Shown here piece by piece: positions 53,057 to 62,032 of a DNA stretch of 64,000 bases. This DNA comes from an uncultured Eubacteriales bacterium (GTDB lineage: Bacteria > Bacillota > Clostridia > Peptostreptococcales > Anaerovoracaceae): positions 31,259 through 95,258 of the forward strand of contig CACYHR010000002.1 of assembly GCA_902774265.1 (NCBI GenBank), in the 5' to 3' direction. Under the pieces are notes generated by a model. It was not told the DNA's origin. It worked only from the letters and a program-made list of their open reading frames with translations, and ran no database searches. Within the stretch, counting starts at the first letter, position 1. Each line of letters begins with the position of its first letter. The position numbers and the translations under genes were made by a program.

Positions 53057-54373
53057 CTAAATAAATGTTATGATTTTTTTTGCGACGCCGTCCCAGCTGA
53101 TGCCGGAGGTATCAGGATGCGGCAGTGCAGATCCGTCATCGGCGATATCCGTGATAAGCGATTTAAGGACGGTTATAAGATCATCTCTGAACTTTACCCG
53201 TCCCTCCGGAGTAGGTGTATCGATGGTATCCATCTCAGGCATTGGAACGAATCTGACATTCTGTCCGGGAACATTCGTCTCTATCCATGGACGGATTCCC
53301 GGCAGATCTGTGCTGACCGGAACCATACCCGAAGCCATGGCCTCTATCAGAACGAGAGGCAGTCCTTCAAAATACGAAGGCAGCACGAATATGTCGTTGA
53401 ATCTGAAGATCTGTGCAAGCCTCTCCTGCGGCACCTGCCCGAGCCATCTGATGTTGTCAGGAAGATGCTTAAGCATATCCATTACAGTCTCATCCTGACA
53501 TCCGCCGGCAAGGTTTACCTCAAAAGGAGGGACTTCGGGATCATCGTTAAGAGCATGCAGAGCACTGAGAAGTTCCGGGACACCTTTTGGCCTGCTCATC
53601 TTTCCGGCATAACAAATCATTACAGGCGCTTTGGTCTTCATGTATTCTTCCATGGTGATACGCGGCATGCGGTCTTCCATATTGAATATGCGGTCATTGT
53701 ATCCGCTCCCTATGACCATCACTTTGTCATCGGCAGTTCCGAATATATTTATTATCTGATCACGCTGCTCCTCGTGCAGTGCAAACAGTCTGTCAAGCTT
53801 TGCAATCTCCGGCCGTACGATCCTGCTCAGATTTTTGCAGTTGATCATCTGTCTCAGGTCGGTACCGTGAGAGATACCGCATATGCAGCGGTCAGGGAAA
53901 TGCTTTCTGACAATTGCGGTCAGAAGGAAGAGATGATGACATATTATGACATCCGGATCAAGTTCCCATACGGCTTTGGTAACAGCATCCGTAAAAGCCG
54001 CTTCGAACTGTGATACCATCTCTTCTGTCAGGTCGCGGTATCTTGTCGAAGTGTACGGCATTATATCGGACATACCGACTATAGGAAAAGGAAGGAACGG
54101 TGATTCTTTTTCCTGCTTAACGGATGGGTAACTGCATCCATTGCTTGTACCGCTTTCATGGTTTTGTGAGAATGAACTTTGCTTCGCAGTATCCGTGAAG
54201 TATACCGGATAACAGCTGACTCCTTCGGGGAAATTTAATATGTCATCAGGATATATGCCGCAGACGACAGCCTGACTGTGACCTGCACGGTCAAAGGAAT
54301 TCACGAGCTCTGTCAGATATGTGCCGCTCCCGGTGGAATGCGGTTTCTGGGCGGTTATGCTGAGTATTTTCAT
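53057..54373 (-). CDS. Family 4 glycosyltransferase
   Basis: 438 residues from ATG 54373 (AAAGGATC upstream); the longer ORF start at 54439 adds no conserved sequence. MKILSITAQKPHSTGSGTYL is a GT4 N-terminal fold. The donor-binding half has ICYAGKMSRPKGVPELLSAL, the acidic ExxE element in LPSYFEGLPLVLIEAMASGM (Glu-7-Glu motif) and GMVPVSTDLPGIRPWI. GT4 enzymes transfer sugars from nucleotide sugars to cell-wall polymers, lipids or glycans. No polysaccharide cluster surrounds it, so the acceptor is unknown. Confidence 0.85.
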   Translation of the reverse strand: MKILSITAQKPHSTGSGTYLTELVNSFDRAGHSQAVVCGIYPDDILNFPEGVSCYPVYFTDTAKQSSFSQNHESGTSNGCSYPSVKQEKESPFLPFPIVGMSDIMPYTSTRYRDLTEEMVSQFEAAFTDAVTKAVWELDPDVIICHHLFLLTAIVRKHFPDRCICGISHGTDLRQMINCKNLSRIVRPEIAKLDRLFALHEEQRDQIINIFGTADDKVMVIGSGYNDRIFNMEDRMPRITMEEYMKTKAPVMICYAGKMSRPKGVPELLSALHALNDDPEVPPFEVNLAGGCQDETVMDMLKHLPDNIRWLGQVPQERLAQIFRFNDIFVLPSYFEGLPLVLIEAMASGMVPVSTDLPGIRPWIETNVPGQNVRFVPMPEMDTIDTPTPEGRVKFRDDLITVLKSLITDIADDGSALPHPDTSGISWDGVAKKIITFI

Positions 54374-54730
54374 AATGATCCTTTCGGCTTTTGTATGAGT
54401 TAGATTCAACTTCACAATAAAAACACATTGCCTGTTCAAATAATACTTGAATTATGCACCAAAAATATAGTATAAAAATAGTGGATTTTGACATGTTTTG
54501 CTGATTTGTTTATTGAAATTGTTTATACATGTCCGGCCGCATGTCTTTCACAGCTGGAACTCTACTGATACTATGGAATTAGGCTGACTCCTCAGGGGGA
54601 CAGCTTTTTTTGTAAAAAATTGTGAGATTCTGTTCTTCGGTATACGATCCGGAGCGGATCCGTAGCAGCGCATATCCGGAGCATGTGATCGGTTGGGAGA
54701 ACTAAACAATTCTTGATATGAGGTTATCTG
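54374..54730 (+). promoter_or_regulatory. Intergenic region with a promoter and attenuator-like terminator before the P-loop gene
   Basis: TTGACA at 54488-54493 and TATTGA at 54511-54516 are 17 bases apart on the plus strand. A hairpin GGCTG...CAGCT with inner ACTCC/GGGGG pairs at 54582-54606 is followed by seven T, before the gene at 54731, so it could act as an attenuator. No gene is visible here. Confidence 0.45.
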
Positions 54731-55432
54731 ATGGGACTTTTTTACGAGGCAGACAAGACTTTTGAAGATATAATGAAGGAAAAGAAAAACTTCGTTTTTA
54801 TAGGCGAAGCAGGCAGCGGCAAGAGCGAGATCGTTCTGAACATTGCTAATAAACTGGCTCAGGCTACAGGCAAAAAGGTCGAGCTGTTCGACCTTGACCA
54901 GACCAAGCCTCTGTACAGATCGCGTGATATGAAAGAAGATTTTGCGAAAAGGGGCGTTGAGATCAATTATCAGGATCAGTATCTGGACGCGCCTGTTATG
55001 GTAGGAGGCGTACGAGTCTCGCTTGTAAGCGATTCGTATACACTGCTCGATATAGGCGGCGGGCATCAGGCCGCAAAATTTGCCGGTGCATACAATGACC
55101 TTCTGAGCAGGGACAATGCTGTTCCTGTTTATGTAGTCAATCCGTACAGGCCGTGGACAAGAAGCGTCGACACTATTGACGGCACCATGCGTCACATACT
55201 AGGATCGATGAGGCTCGATCATATTTATATACTCGGCAACCCGACACTGGGTTATGCTACGACTCCGGATGAATTCATTGAAGGTCTTGACAGGATAGAT
55301 GAGCTTTTCGACGGTTTCACTACCGTAAACAGCGCTTGCGTCCGCAGAGAGATACTCGACGAGGTAAAGGACAGGACGGACAAGACGCTGATCCCGCTCG
55401 ACCTCTTCCTTAAGTATTCATGGGCAGAGTGA
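54731..55432 (+). CDS. P-loop NTPase of unknown role
   Basis: 233 residues. FIGEAGSGKSEIVLNIANKL is a Walker A loop, LFDLDQTKPLYRSR and YTLLDIGGGHQAAKFAG provide switch- or Walker-B-like acidic motifs, and YVVNPYRPWTRSVDTIDG follows. The fold recalls MobB/MinD-type cytosolic NTPases, but I do not recognise a named subfamily. It lies 200 bases before the ferredoxin-oxidoreductase operon, separated by a terminator, and could act as an accessory factor for it; this is inference only. Confidence 0.6.
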   Translation: MGLFYEADKTFEDIMKEKKNFVFIGEAGSGKSEIVLNIANKLAQATGKKVELFDLDQTKPLYRSRDMKEDFAKRGVEINYQDQYLDAPVMVGGVRVSLVSDSYTLLDIGGGHQAAKFAGAYNDLLSRDNAVPVYVVNPYRPWTRSVDTIDGTMRHILGSMRLDHIYILGNPTLGYATTPDEFIEGLDRIDELFDGFTTVNSACVRREILDEVKDRTDKTLIPLDLFLKYSWAE

Positions 55433-55513
55433 TCATGTGGAAGTCACGCGCAATACGTGCAGCGGCGGGCCAATCTCTATGCAGTTCCCGGATAACATGT
55501 GCTGCGTAAAAGT

Positions 55514-55553
55514 GATCCCGGACTGTCGCCTGCGGAATTGGATCCGGGATTTT
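55514..55553 (+). terminator. Terminator after the P-loop gene
   Basis: GATCCCGGA (from 55514) pairs with TCCGGGAT (to 55550), followed by TTTT. Confidence 0.6.
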
Positions 55554-55635
55554 GCATGAATGTTGATAAATGCGTAGCAGCTACAGCTTCGCGTATCAAA
55601 TAGATATTGTTACTTATCACTAAGGAGGGAAATTA

Positions 55636-55839
55636 ATGGCAAGAATCGAAATCACTACAGAAGCTTGCAAATCATGCTCCTACTGCGTTATCTCATGCCC
55701 AAAGAAGTGCATCGAGATCAGCGAAAAAGTTAACTCCAAAGGTTATCTCTACGCTGCTTCCGTAAGACCTGAAGACTGCATCGGCTGTGCTATGTGCGCT
55801 CAGATCTGTCCGGAATCCGCGATCGAGGTATGGAGATAG
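55636..55839 (+). CDS. 2-oxoacid:ferredoxin oxidoreductase, ferredoxin (delta) subunit
   Basis: 67 residues with two [4Fe-4S] binding motifs: CKSCSYCVISCPKKC and CIGCAMCAQICPESA. The size and position before the alpha subunit gene mark it as the small ferredoxin subunit of a four-subunit 2-oxoacid oxidoreductase (KorD/VorD type). It carries electrons from thiamine-bound substrate to soluble ferredoxin. The ribosome site is TAAGGAGGGAAATTA. The alpha gene follows after 14 bases. Confidence 0.9.
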   Translation: MARIEITTEACKSCSYCVISCPKKCIEISEKVNSKGYLYAASVRPEDCIGCAMCAQICPESAIEVWR

Positions 55840-55853
55840 GAAAGGAGACTGAT

Positions 55854-56910
55854 ATGGCAGAACGTGTATTTATGAAAGGCACCGAGGCTATTGCCGAGGC
55901 TGCTGTAAGAGCAGGATGCCGCTTTTTCGCAGGCTATCCTATCACACCGCAGAACGAGATCCCTGAATACATGGCAAGAAGACTTCCTGAGGTAGGCGGT
56001 CAGTTCGTACAGGGCGAGAGCGAAGTCGCTTCCGTCAACATGCTTTACGGAGCTGCTTCAACAGGAATCAGAGCTATGAGCTCGTCTTCTTCATGCGGTA
56101 TCTCGCTGTACAGCGAGGGAGTTTCATACTGTGCATCGGCACGTATCCCTATGGTTTACGTAAATGTACAGAGAGGCGGCCCGGGAATCGGAGCTATACA
56201 GCCGGCGCAGCAGGATTACATGCAGGCTACAAAGGCTTCCGGCAACGGCGGATTCAGAATGATCGTACTTGCACCGGATTCGGTACAGGAATGCGTTGAC
56301 ATGGTATATGAGGCATATGACCTCGCAGAGAGAGACCAGAACCCTGTTCTTGTACTTACGGACGGTGTTATGGGTACAATGATGGAGCCTGTAGTTCTCC
56401 CTCCGATGAAAACCGATGAGGAACTGGCTGAATGCAGAGCTAAGTTCATGCCGAGAGCTATCGTAGGCCACCCTCTGGGACAGCAGGCATACTGCAGACC
56501 GGGTTCGGTAGGCGACGGACAGGAAAAGGCCAATATCGAGGCTGCAGCATTATATGAGACATGGGATAAGGACATCAGAGTCGAAGAATTCATGATGGAT
56601 GACGCTGAGATCGTATTCGCTGCATACGGTATTTCCGCACGTATCTCAAGAGCTGTAGTAAGAGAGCTGAGAGCGCAGGGCGTAAAGGCCGGAATGATCA
56701 GACCACGACACATTGAAAAACCTCGATTTCAACAGAGTCAAGGGTATAATCGACGTAGAAATGTCTATCCCTGCACAGATGAGATGGGATATCGACTATG
56801 CTATCCAGGGCAAATGCCCTGTCAAGGAAGTCCTGAGATCCGGCGGATCTCTCCTGACAAACGATCAGGTAATGAAGGGCGCACAGGAATTCATTAAGGA
56901 GGTGCTGTAA
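55854..56910 (+). pseudogene. vorB: 2-oxoacid:ferredoxin oxidoreductase alpha subunit (VorB-like), frameshifted
   Basis: The first 284 codons are a normal VorB: FMKGTEAIAEAAVRAGCRFF, GYPITPQNEIPEYMAR, EVASVNMLYGAASTGIRAMS and VQRGGPGIGAIQPAQQDY. At GMIRP (56703) the frame breaks: the usual ITxWPFP motif is missing. The conserved end (DTLKNLDFNRVKGIIDVEMS to FIKEVL) continues in the +1 frame from 56707 to the stop at 56908-56910. The pattern fits a small deletion of about 23 bases, or an assembly error. The neighbours are intact and start by overlap (TAATG at 56908). If real, the complex has a truncated alpha subunit or is inactive. Confidence 0.8.
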
Positions 56911-57671
56911 TGGCTGAGGAAAAGAAAGTCTATACAAGGACTCAGGGCATCATCCCGGGAGCTGTATCCGGATTCTGCCCGGGCTGCATGCACAGCACAG
57001 TTCACAAGCTGATCGGTGAGGCTGCTGAGGAACTCGGCAAGCTCGACAAGCTGGTAAGAGTAGAGGGCGTAGGCTGCTGCGGACTCGGACAGTTCTATGT
57101 AACTCACGATGAGACTATCGCTGCTCACGGCAGAGCCGGCGCTGTAGCTACAGGTATCAAGAGATCATCCCCTGATTCACTGGTTTATACTTATCAGGGC
57201 GACGGCGACCTGGCTGCTATCGGACTCGCAGAAACAATGTCGGCAGCTAACAGAGGAGAAAACTTTACGGTTATCTTCGTAAACAACGGTATCTACGGAA
57301 TGACAGGCGGACAGATGGCTCCTACAACACTGATAGGAATGAAGTCCACAACGACTCCTGGCGGACGTGATCCTGAGAAGCACGGATATCCTATGCATAT
57401 GTCAGAGATCATCAACCAGCTGACTGCTCCTTATTATATTGAGAGAGTTAGCTGCGATACACCTCAGCATGTTATCGCTGCCCGCAAGGCAATCAAGAAG
57501 GCCTTCCAGTATCAGATTGACGGCAAGGGATATTCCCTGGTCGAGATCGTAACCACATGTCCGACCAACTGGGGACTCGATACACTCAAGGCTCTCGATT
57601 TCCTGAGAGACAGCATGTTCACAGAGTATCCTCTCGGAGTATTCAGAGATGAAGGAAAGAAGCTTAAGTAA
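56910..57671 (+). CDS. 2-oxoacid:ferredoxin oxidoreductase beta subunit (TPP-binding)
   Basis: 253 residues. GFCPGCMHSTVHKLIGEAAE and VEGVGCCGLGQFYV, then GRAGAVATGIKRS are the start of the TPP-binding beta subunit; GDGDLAAIGLAE holds the GDG thiamine diphosphate motif. MTGGQMAPTTLIGMKSTTTPGG is typical of the VorA/KorB group. It decarboxylates branched-chain or other 2-oxoacids to the acyl-CoA with ferredoxin as acceptor, the oxidative half of Stickland fermentation. The start overlaps the upstream stop. Confidence 0.92.
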   Translation: MAEEKKVYTRTQGIIPGAVSGFCPGCMHSTVHKLIGEAAEELGKLDKLVRVEGVGCCGLGQFYVTHDETIAAHGRAGAVATGIKRSSPDSLVYTYQGDGDLAAIGLAETMSAANRGENFTVIFVNNGIYGMTGGQMAPTTLIGMKSTTTPGGRDPEKHGYPMHMSEIINQLTAPYYIERVSCDTPQHVIAARKAIKKAFQYQIDGKGYSLVEIVTTCPTNWGLDTLKALDFLRDSMFTEYPLGVFRDEGKKLK

Positions 57672-57684
57672 ATAGGAGGTAACC

Positions 57685-58230
57685 ATGGAAAGAAATCTTA
57701 TGATCGCCGGATTCGGCGGACAGGGCGTAATGACAATGGGTAAGCTCCTGGCAGAAGCAACATCTCAGGCTACAGACCTGAATGTAACTTTCTTCCCTTC
57801 ATACGGAGCAGCCATGAGAGGCGGCACAGCTAACTGTTACGTAGTTATTTCGGATGATCTTATCGGAGCACCTGTAAGCTACTCACTCGAGGACCTGATA
57901 GTAATGAACGGTCCGTCGCTGCACAAGTTCATCGACAACCTCAAGCCGGGCGGGACTCTGTTCGTAAACAGCACTATCGTTACAGATCCTATCGAGAGAG
58001 ACGACATCAAGGTCATCGAGGCTCCTGTAACACAGATGGCTATCGATATCAAGAACGAGAGAGCTCTCAACGTAATCATGCTCGGAGTATATGTCGGAGC
58101 AACCGATGCTGTTCCTGAAGATGTAATCATCAAGGGAATCGAGCACAAATTCGAAAAAAAGCCTAAGCTGATCGAGCCTAACGTAGAGGCATTCAAAATG
58201 GGCCTTGAAATAGGAAGAAAGCAGAAGTAA
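57685..58230 (+). CDS. 2-oxoacid:ferredoxin oxidoreductase gamma subunit
   Basis: 181 residues. MIAGFGGQGVMTMGKLLAEA and FFPSYGAAMRGGTANCYVVI are the family signature of the gamma subunit (pyruvate/2-oxoacid oxidoreductase gamma). It completes the delta-alpha-beta-gamma operon; the start is 13 bases after the beta gene with a TAGGAGGTAACC ribosome site. A strong terminator follows. Confidence 0.92.
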   Translation: MERNLMIAGFGGQGVMTMGKLLAEATSQATDLNVTFFPSYGAAMRGGTANCYVVISDDLIGAPVSYSLEDLIVMNGPSLHKFIDNLKPGGTLFVNSTIVTDPIERDDIKVIEAPVTQMAIDIKNERALNVIMLGVYVGATDAVPEDVIIKGIEHKFEKKPKLIEPNVEAFKMGLEIGRKQK

Positions 58231-58286
58231 GGTTCTCTTCGGATTATACGGCGCTGCCGTATGGACGGAAAGCTTGAATGATCAAT

Positions 58287-58327
58287 ACGGCGCTGCAGAC
58301 CGGAGCTTCCGGATGCAGCGCCGTTTA
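58287..58327 (+). terminator. Terminator of the 2-oxoacid oxidoreductase operon
   Basis: ACGGCGCTGC (58287-58296) pairs with GCAGCGCCGT (58315-58324), with an inner CCGGAGCTTCCGG arm, followed by TTTA. Confidence 0.65.
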
Positions 58328-58434
58328 TGTATGAAAATATCTGAATATATATGAATTGGCAGAAGTAAAAGCTCACTTGAACAATTTCTATGCCATAGAC
58401 TGTAATTGCCAGGTCGATGGCTGAATTGACCGAA

Positions 58435-58576
58435 TTCAACCAGGAGCAAAGCTCCAACAAGCTCGCTTGATTGGAGCGAGCGACGCCGTCAACAGACACC
58501 GGGAGCTTCAGCTCCTGAGAGCATCAGTGGAACCCGCCGCCTAAGAGGCGGGGGACATCCGGTGTCTGTTATATCG
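58435..58576 (+). repeat. Dispersed hairpin repeat, complete copy E
   Basis: It contains, in order: a module with hairpin GGAGC-AAA-GCTCC (58443-58455), hairpin GCTCGCT...AGCGAGC (58461-58481), and a 12-bp inverted repeat AACAGACACCGG (58491-58502) / CCGGTGTCTGTT (58559-58570). The last encloses two small hairpins, GGAGC-TTCA-GCTCC and CCCGCC...GGCGGG. No open reading frame for a transposase exists. The GC hairpin near the right end resembles ends of IS200/IS605-type elements, so it may be a non-autonomous derivative or an RNA gene from one; this is inference. Other copies are at 6388, 14299, 20442, 43824 and 59862. Confidence 0.6.
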
Positions 58577-58621
58577 AAAGAGTCTTAGATAACTGATTTG
58601 TAGTTGTCTGAAAAAAACTGA

Positions 58622-58651
58622 TTGATGCTACTATATATAGTAGAATATAAT
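58622..58651 (+). promoter_or_regulatory. Promoter with a 16-bp palindrome in the spacer
   Basis: TTGATG at 58622-58627 and TATAAT at 58646-58651 are 18 bases apart. The spacer holds the perfect palindrome CTACTATATATAGTAG (58628-58643). It is placed to drive the gene at 58791. Confidence 0.55.
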
Positions 58652-58790
58652 AAATAAATAACCAACCAAGCTGTTTTTTTTGATGGGCGTGAAACATTTC
58701 ACTATTACAATGAGATTAAGCAGATCTCAAAAAAAGCGGCGGGCTCTTCATTTGCGAGGGCTTCCGTCTGTTGTATAGTGAAATGGAAAG

Positions 58791-59858
58791 ATGTTAAAAA
58801 AAATAATGGCAGAGTACAAACTTAAAAAGTGGCAGAATGAACTGGATGAACTGGTAGCTGCAACCGGTTTTTCGTATAACTATGTTTGTGATTATCTGGG
58901 ATTGCATTATGAAGGTGATATAGGGTTCTATGTAAAACAGCCAAGGAAGAGAGATACCTATATAGGTATCGGAATGGCTTTTCGCCGGTCACTTGAAACG
59001 ATCAATACCTGGATCGAGACATATGGTGCAAAGAAAAAACTATACAGTAAGGATCTCGCTGAGGATCTTGTATGGATATATCTGATTAATCTCAATGAGA
59101 ATACTACTGACAGCAGTTTGAATTTGTATTCTATGTATTCCGAATGCCATCAGGCTGCAATGGATGCATATTATGAGATTTGGGATGAGATAATCGGTAA
59201 CATAATTGATACAGCAGATGTTGACAGGGAACTTGCAAATGTCGGAGAACAGTGTTCTGCTTCTGATGTAATTGCGGGAATAAAAGATTTTGTCATCAAA
59301 AATCTTGACGCATTCAGAACTGCATATGCAAAACCCAGAAATTATCTGCATTGCTTTCTGGATTCCATATTAGAGACGGGATACATATCGATTGATAAAA
59401 AACCTAAGGGAACAGTTGAATCTTTGAGAGGCTGGCTTGATGATTCAATGATTAATTATCTGACAGGTTCTCGTGAAACATTCAATGTCAGAGATAACAG
59501 AACCGGCAGACTTACGCCGTACTTTAAGAAAATGCCGAGAGGTCGTAAAACGCATATTGCAATGTGTCTCGCGCTCGGACTGACTGCAGAGGATATTAAC
59601 ACATATCTGGAGATGATGGGCTTCGGCAGGCTGACAGCTGACGATATTGATGAGGAAAATCTTATATATCATCTGGAAATGTGGGAAGATGAGCATCCGG
59701 TGCAGCGCAGATTTAAACAACAATATGTATTCAAAACGGAGAGCAAAGCAATGTCAGAGGAAGAAAAGCATCAGGCAGTCACAGAGATGCTGTCTCTCAG
59801 GCAGGAACTGAAAAGCCGCTACCACAGGAAGAATATGTCGTTCATTTATATGAAATAA
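58791..59858 (+). CDS. Protein with a duplicated helical domain, unknown function
   Basis: 355 residues, soluble. Two related segments stand out: PRKRDTYIGIGMAFRRSLETINTWIETYG (residues ~45-75) with a following helix DLVWIYLINLN, and PRGRKTHIAMCLALGLTAED, INTYLEMMGFG (~248-280) with ENLIYHLEMW. Each looks like a helix-turn-helix-type bundle, which suggests an internal duplication. The tail is charged. I do not recognise a named family. It is bracketed by two same-orientation repeat copies (58435 and 59862) and precedes a leucine-rich-repeat gene and a Ser/Thr kinase gene, so it may act in that signalling context; this is inference. Confidence 0.6.
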   Translation: MLKKIMAEYKLKKWQNELDELVAATGFSYNYVCDYLGLHYEGDIGFYVKQPRKRDTYIGIGMAFRRSLETINTWIETYGAKKKLYSKDLAEDLVWIYLINLNENTTDSSLNLYSMYSECHQAAMDAYYEIWDEIIGNIIDTADVDRELANVGEQCSASDVIAGIKDFVIKNLDAFRTAYAKPRNYLHCFLDSILETGYISIDKKPKGTVESLRGWLDDSMINYLTGSRETFNVRDNRTGRLTPYFKKMPRGRKTHIAMCLALGLTAEDINTYLEMMGFGRLTADDIDEENLIYHLEMWEDEHPVQRRFKQQYVFKTESKAMSEEEKHQAVTEMLSLRQELKSRYHRKNMSFIYMK

Positions 59859-59861
59859 TCG

Positions 59862-59972
59862 TTCAACCGGGAGCAAAGCTGCAACAAGCCGTTATCAGGA
59901 ATCTTTCCATGCTATGCGCAGGTCTCTCCTCATAACCGGTTCGCTTGATTGGAGCGATGCCGTCAACAGGCG
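59862..59972 (+). repeat. Dispersed repeat, copy F with an inserted segment
   Basis: It starts like copy E (TTCAACC, then GAGCAAAGCT), is interrupted by about 50 bases framed by CCGTTAT/ATAACCGG (59889-59939), then resumes with TCGCTTGATTGGAGCGATGC and CGTCAACAG. The right-end hairpins of copy E are missing. It begins four bases after the stop of the preceding gene. Confidence 0.55.
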
Positions 59973-60008
59973 ATAGTAAATGTTTCAGTAAGGAGTAAGG
60001 ATCTATCT

Positions 60009-61994
60009 ATGAGACATGCAGTTAAGATCACAAGCTTAGCCGTGACCGTCATTGTACTGACGGTTATGTTGTCGTGTGTGAATATATATTGTGTATATGC
60101 AGAAGACGGATCGTGGACGGATCCTTCAAGCGGAATAACATACGGCTATATAACACAAGACAATGTCCTGACTCTGACATCGTGCAGTAATATACCGTCA
60201 AATGGAATAGTGAACATACCTGATAGCATTGGCGGGAAAAGTGTAAAATCAATAGCCCGGAACTGTTTTGACGGATGCAGCGGGATCCGCATCATCAAAA
60301 TGCCGAAAAGCATAGAGGAAATGGAACTCCGTAATGCTTGTCTTAGGAAAATCAGTACACTTGAAGCTATACAGGTAGATGCGGATAATCCTGCTTACAT
60401 GTCTGTGGACGGAGTATTGTACAATAAGGACGGCACTTATCTGTTATTATATCCGCCGGCTAAAGCGGGCACAAATTATACTGTACGTGCAGGGGTGACG
60501 ATGATATGCGAAGGCGCATTCGAGAATACATCTCTCCAATCTGTCAGTCTGCCTGACAGCCTTGTGACGATAGGAGTAGATGCTTTTTACAATTCCGCAC
60601 TTAAGTCGGTCAACATTCCTGAAGGCGTGAAAAACATAGAGGGCTCGGCATTCAGCCACTGCACTGCTTTGAACAAAATCGAATTACATGAAGGACTTAA
60701 GTTCATTGGTGAGCAGGGCTTCTACGGAGCCGGAATAACTGCGGTGGAACTTCCGAAAAGCCTGGAAACACTTTGCAGCGGTGCTTTTATAAATTGCAAA
60801 GAACTCAGGACGGTAGTGATATCTGAAGGAATTACGGAGATTAATACAGAAGTATTCTCCGGATGCAGCAAGCTGGAAAATGTGGTTCTGCCATCAGATC
60901 TCAGCAGAATAGAAGGATATGCATTTTGTGATACTACGGCACTGAGAGCACTGTATATTTCAACATCTGTGGTATACATAGATATAGATGCGTTTGCTAT
61001 GTATCATCTAGGAATCAGAGTGAATAATGATACACTGACTTTATACAGTGCCTCCGGCAGTTATATTGAGCAGTATGCATCCGCTAACAGTTTTAAATTC
61101 TCTGCTATGACATATAGTGAGTATAGTATACTGAGATCTGAGGGAAAGCTGCCTGACGGAACTGTGCCGACTATTCCTGACGGCCAGGGATCATCCGGTT
61201 CAGGTTCGGGCGGCGGAAGCTCGGGTGGTGGATCTTCCGGTGGCGGTGGCTCGGGCGATGGATCGGGATCATCGGGCGGCGGCTCGGGTGGTGGATCTTC
61301 CGGCGGTGGAAGCTCAGGTGGCGGTTCAGGCTCGGGCGGTGGCTCGGGCGATTCGGGTAGTGGCTCGGGCGGCTCAGGCAGCGGCGGCGGTTCACAGACT
61401 GAACCTGCAGATCCGGATGATCAAAAAGGTAACGAAGATCCGAAACCGGATGAGGGTCAATCATCGGATTTGAAAGAGCAAAATATAATTTGCCCGAAGT
61501 CCTTCAAAAAGACGACAAACAGTAAAAAATTTGCTCTTAATGCTGAAGCAAATACCGAGCTAGCTTTTAAATCTACAAATGAACGGGTAGCAAGAGTAAG
61601 CAGTAAAGGCATAGTAACGATAAGCGGTCCGGGAACAGCACGGATCATTATCAAGGCAGCTCAAACTGATAATTATCTGGCAGCAGAGAAATCAGTCGCA
61701 GTCAAAGTTAAGCTTGCGGCACCGAAGCTAAAGGTAAGGACCTCCAAGAAACATTTAGCAAGAATACAATGGACTAAGTCTCGCAGTGCTGACGGATACA
61801 AAGTATATGTCAGGGCACCGGGAGAAAAAAAGTATCGCTGCAGGCTAACCAAGAACAGCAAGGTAAAGGGCGTAATCCATCGCGGATTGATCAGGGGGAA
61901 GAAATACAGCTATAAAATAAAAGCTTTCAAACGGATAGGCGGCAAAACCATATACAGTGATTACTCGCCTGCCAGAACCATTAAAGCAAAATAA
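60009..61994 (+). CDS. BspA-type leucine-rich-repeat surface protein with Gly/Ser linker
   Basis: 661 residues from ATG 60009 (AAGGA eight bases upstream). The signal segment is SLAVTVIVLTVMLSCVNIYC. Residues ~85-340 are BspA/TpLRR repeats (AFENTSLQSVSLPDSLVTIG, AFSHCTALNKIELHEGLKFI, AFINCKELRTVVISEGITEI). A long Gly/Ser linker (~398-460) follows. An Ig-like segment (FALNAEANTELAFKSTN) and a C-terminal Fn3-like domain (AARIQWTKSRSADGYKVYVR-type) end the protein. No LPXTG is present. BspA-like proteins bind host matrix or mediate co-aggregation; the function here is inferred. The Ser/Thr kinase gene starts 38 bases after its stop. Confidence 0.85.
   Translation: MRHAVKITSLAVTVIVLTVMLSCVNIYCVYAEDGSWTDPSSGITYGYITQDNVLTLTSCSNIPSNGIVNIPDSIGGKSVKSIARNCFDGCSGIRIIKMPKSIEEMELRNACLRKISTLEAIQVDADNPAYMSVDGVLYNKDGTYLLLYPPAKAGTNYTVRAGVTMICEGAFENTSLQSVSLPDSLVTIGVDAFYNSALKSVNIPEGVKNIEGSAFSHCTALNKIELHEGLKFIGEQGFYGAGITAVELPKSLETLCSGAFINCKELRTVVISEGITEINTEVFSGCSKLENVVLPSDLSRIEGYAFCDTTALRALYISTSVVYIDIDAFAMYHLGIRVNNDTLTLYSASGSYIEQYASANSFKFSAMTYSEYSILRSEGKLPDGTVPTIPDGQGSSGSGSGGGSSGGGSSGGGGSGDGSGSSGGGSGGGSSGGGSSGGGSGSGGGSGDSGSGSGGSGSGGGSQTEPADPDDQKGNEDPKPDEGQSSDLKEQNIICPKSFKKTTNSKKFALNAEANTELAFKSTNERVARVSSKGIVTISGPGTARIIIKAAQTDNYLAAEKSVAVKVKLAAPKLKVRTSKKHLARIQWTKSRSADGYKVYVRAPGEKKYRCRLTKNSKVKGVIHRGLIRGKKYSYKIKAFKRIGGKTIYSDYSPARTIKAK
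61198..61395 (+). repeat. Low-complexity Gly/Ser coding repeat
   Basis: Tandem, imperfect GGCTCGGGYGGYGG-type units encode SGGGS-like linker in the BspA-type gene. Unit length varies, so this is coding low complexity and not a CRISPR array. Confidence 0.7.
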
Positions 61995-62032
61995 GATAAT
62001 ATATTTTTGATCAGAGATTCAATGGAGAACAG

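Noticed and set aside
58418-58471. Small ORF (MAELTEFNQEQSSNKLA) in repeat copy E
   Set aside because: Too short, no ribosome site, and the related copy F reads differently; the conservation is at the DNA hairpin level.
61198-61395. CRISPR-like tandem repeats
   Set aside because: Units are short, irregular and encode an in-frame Gly/Ser linker; there are no unique spacers and no cas genes.
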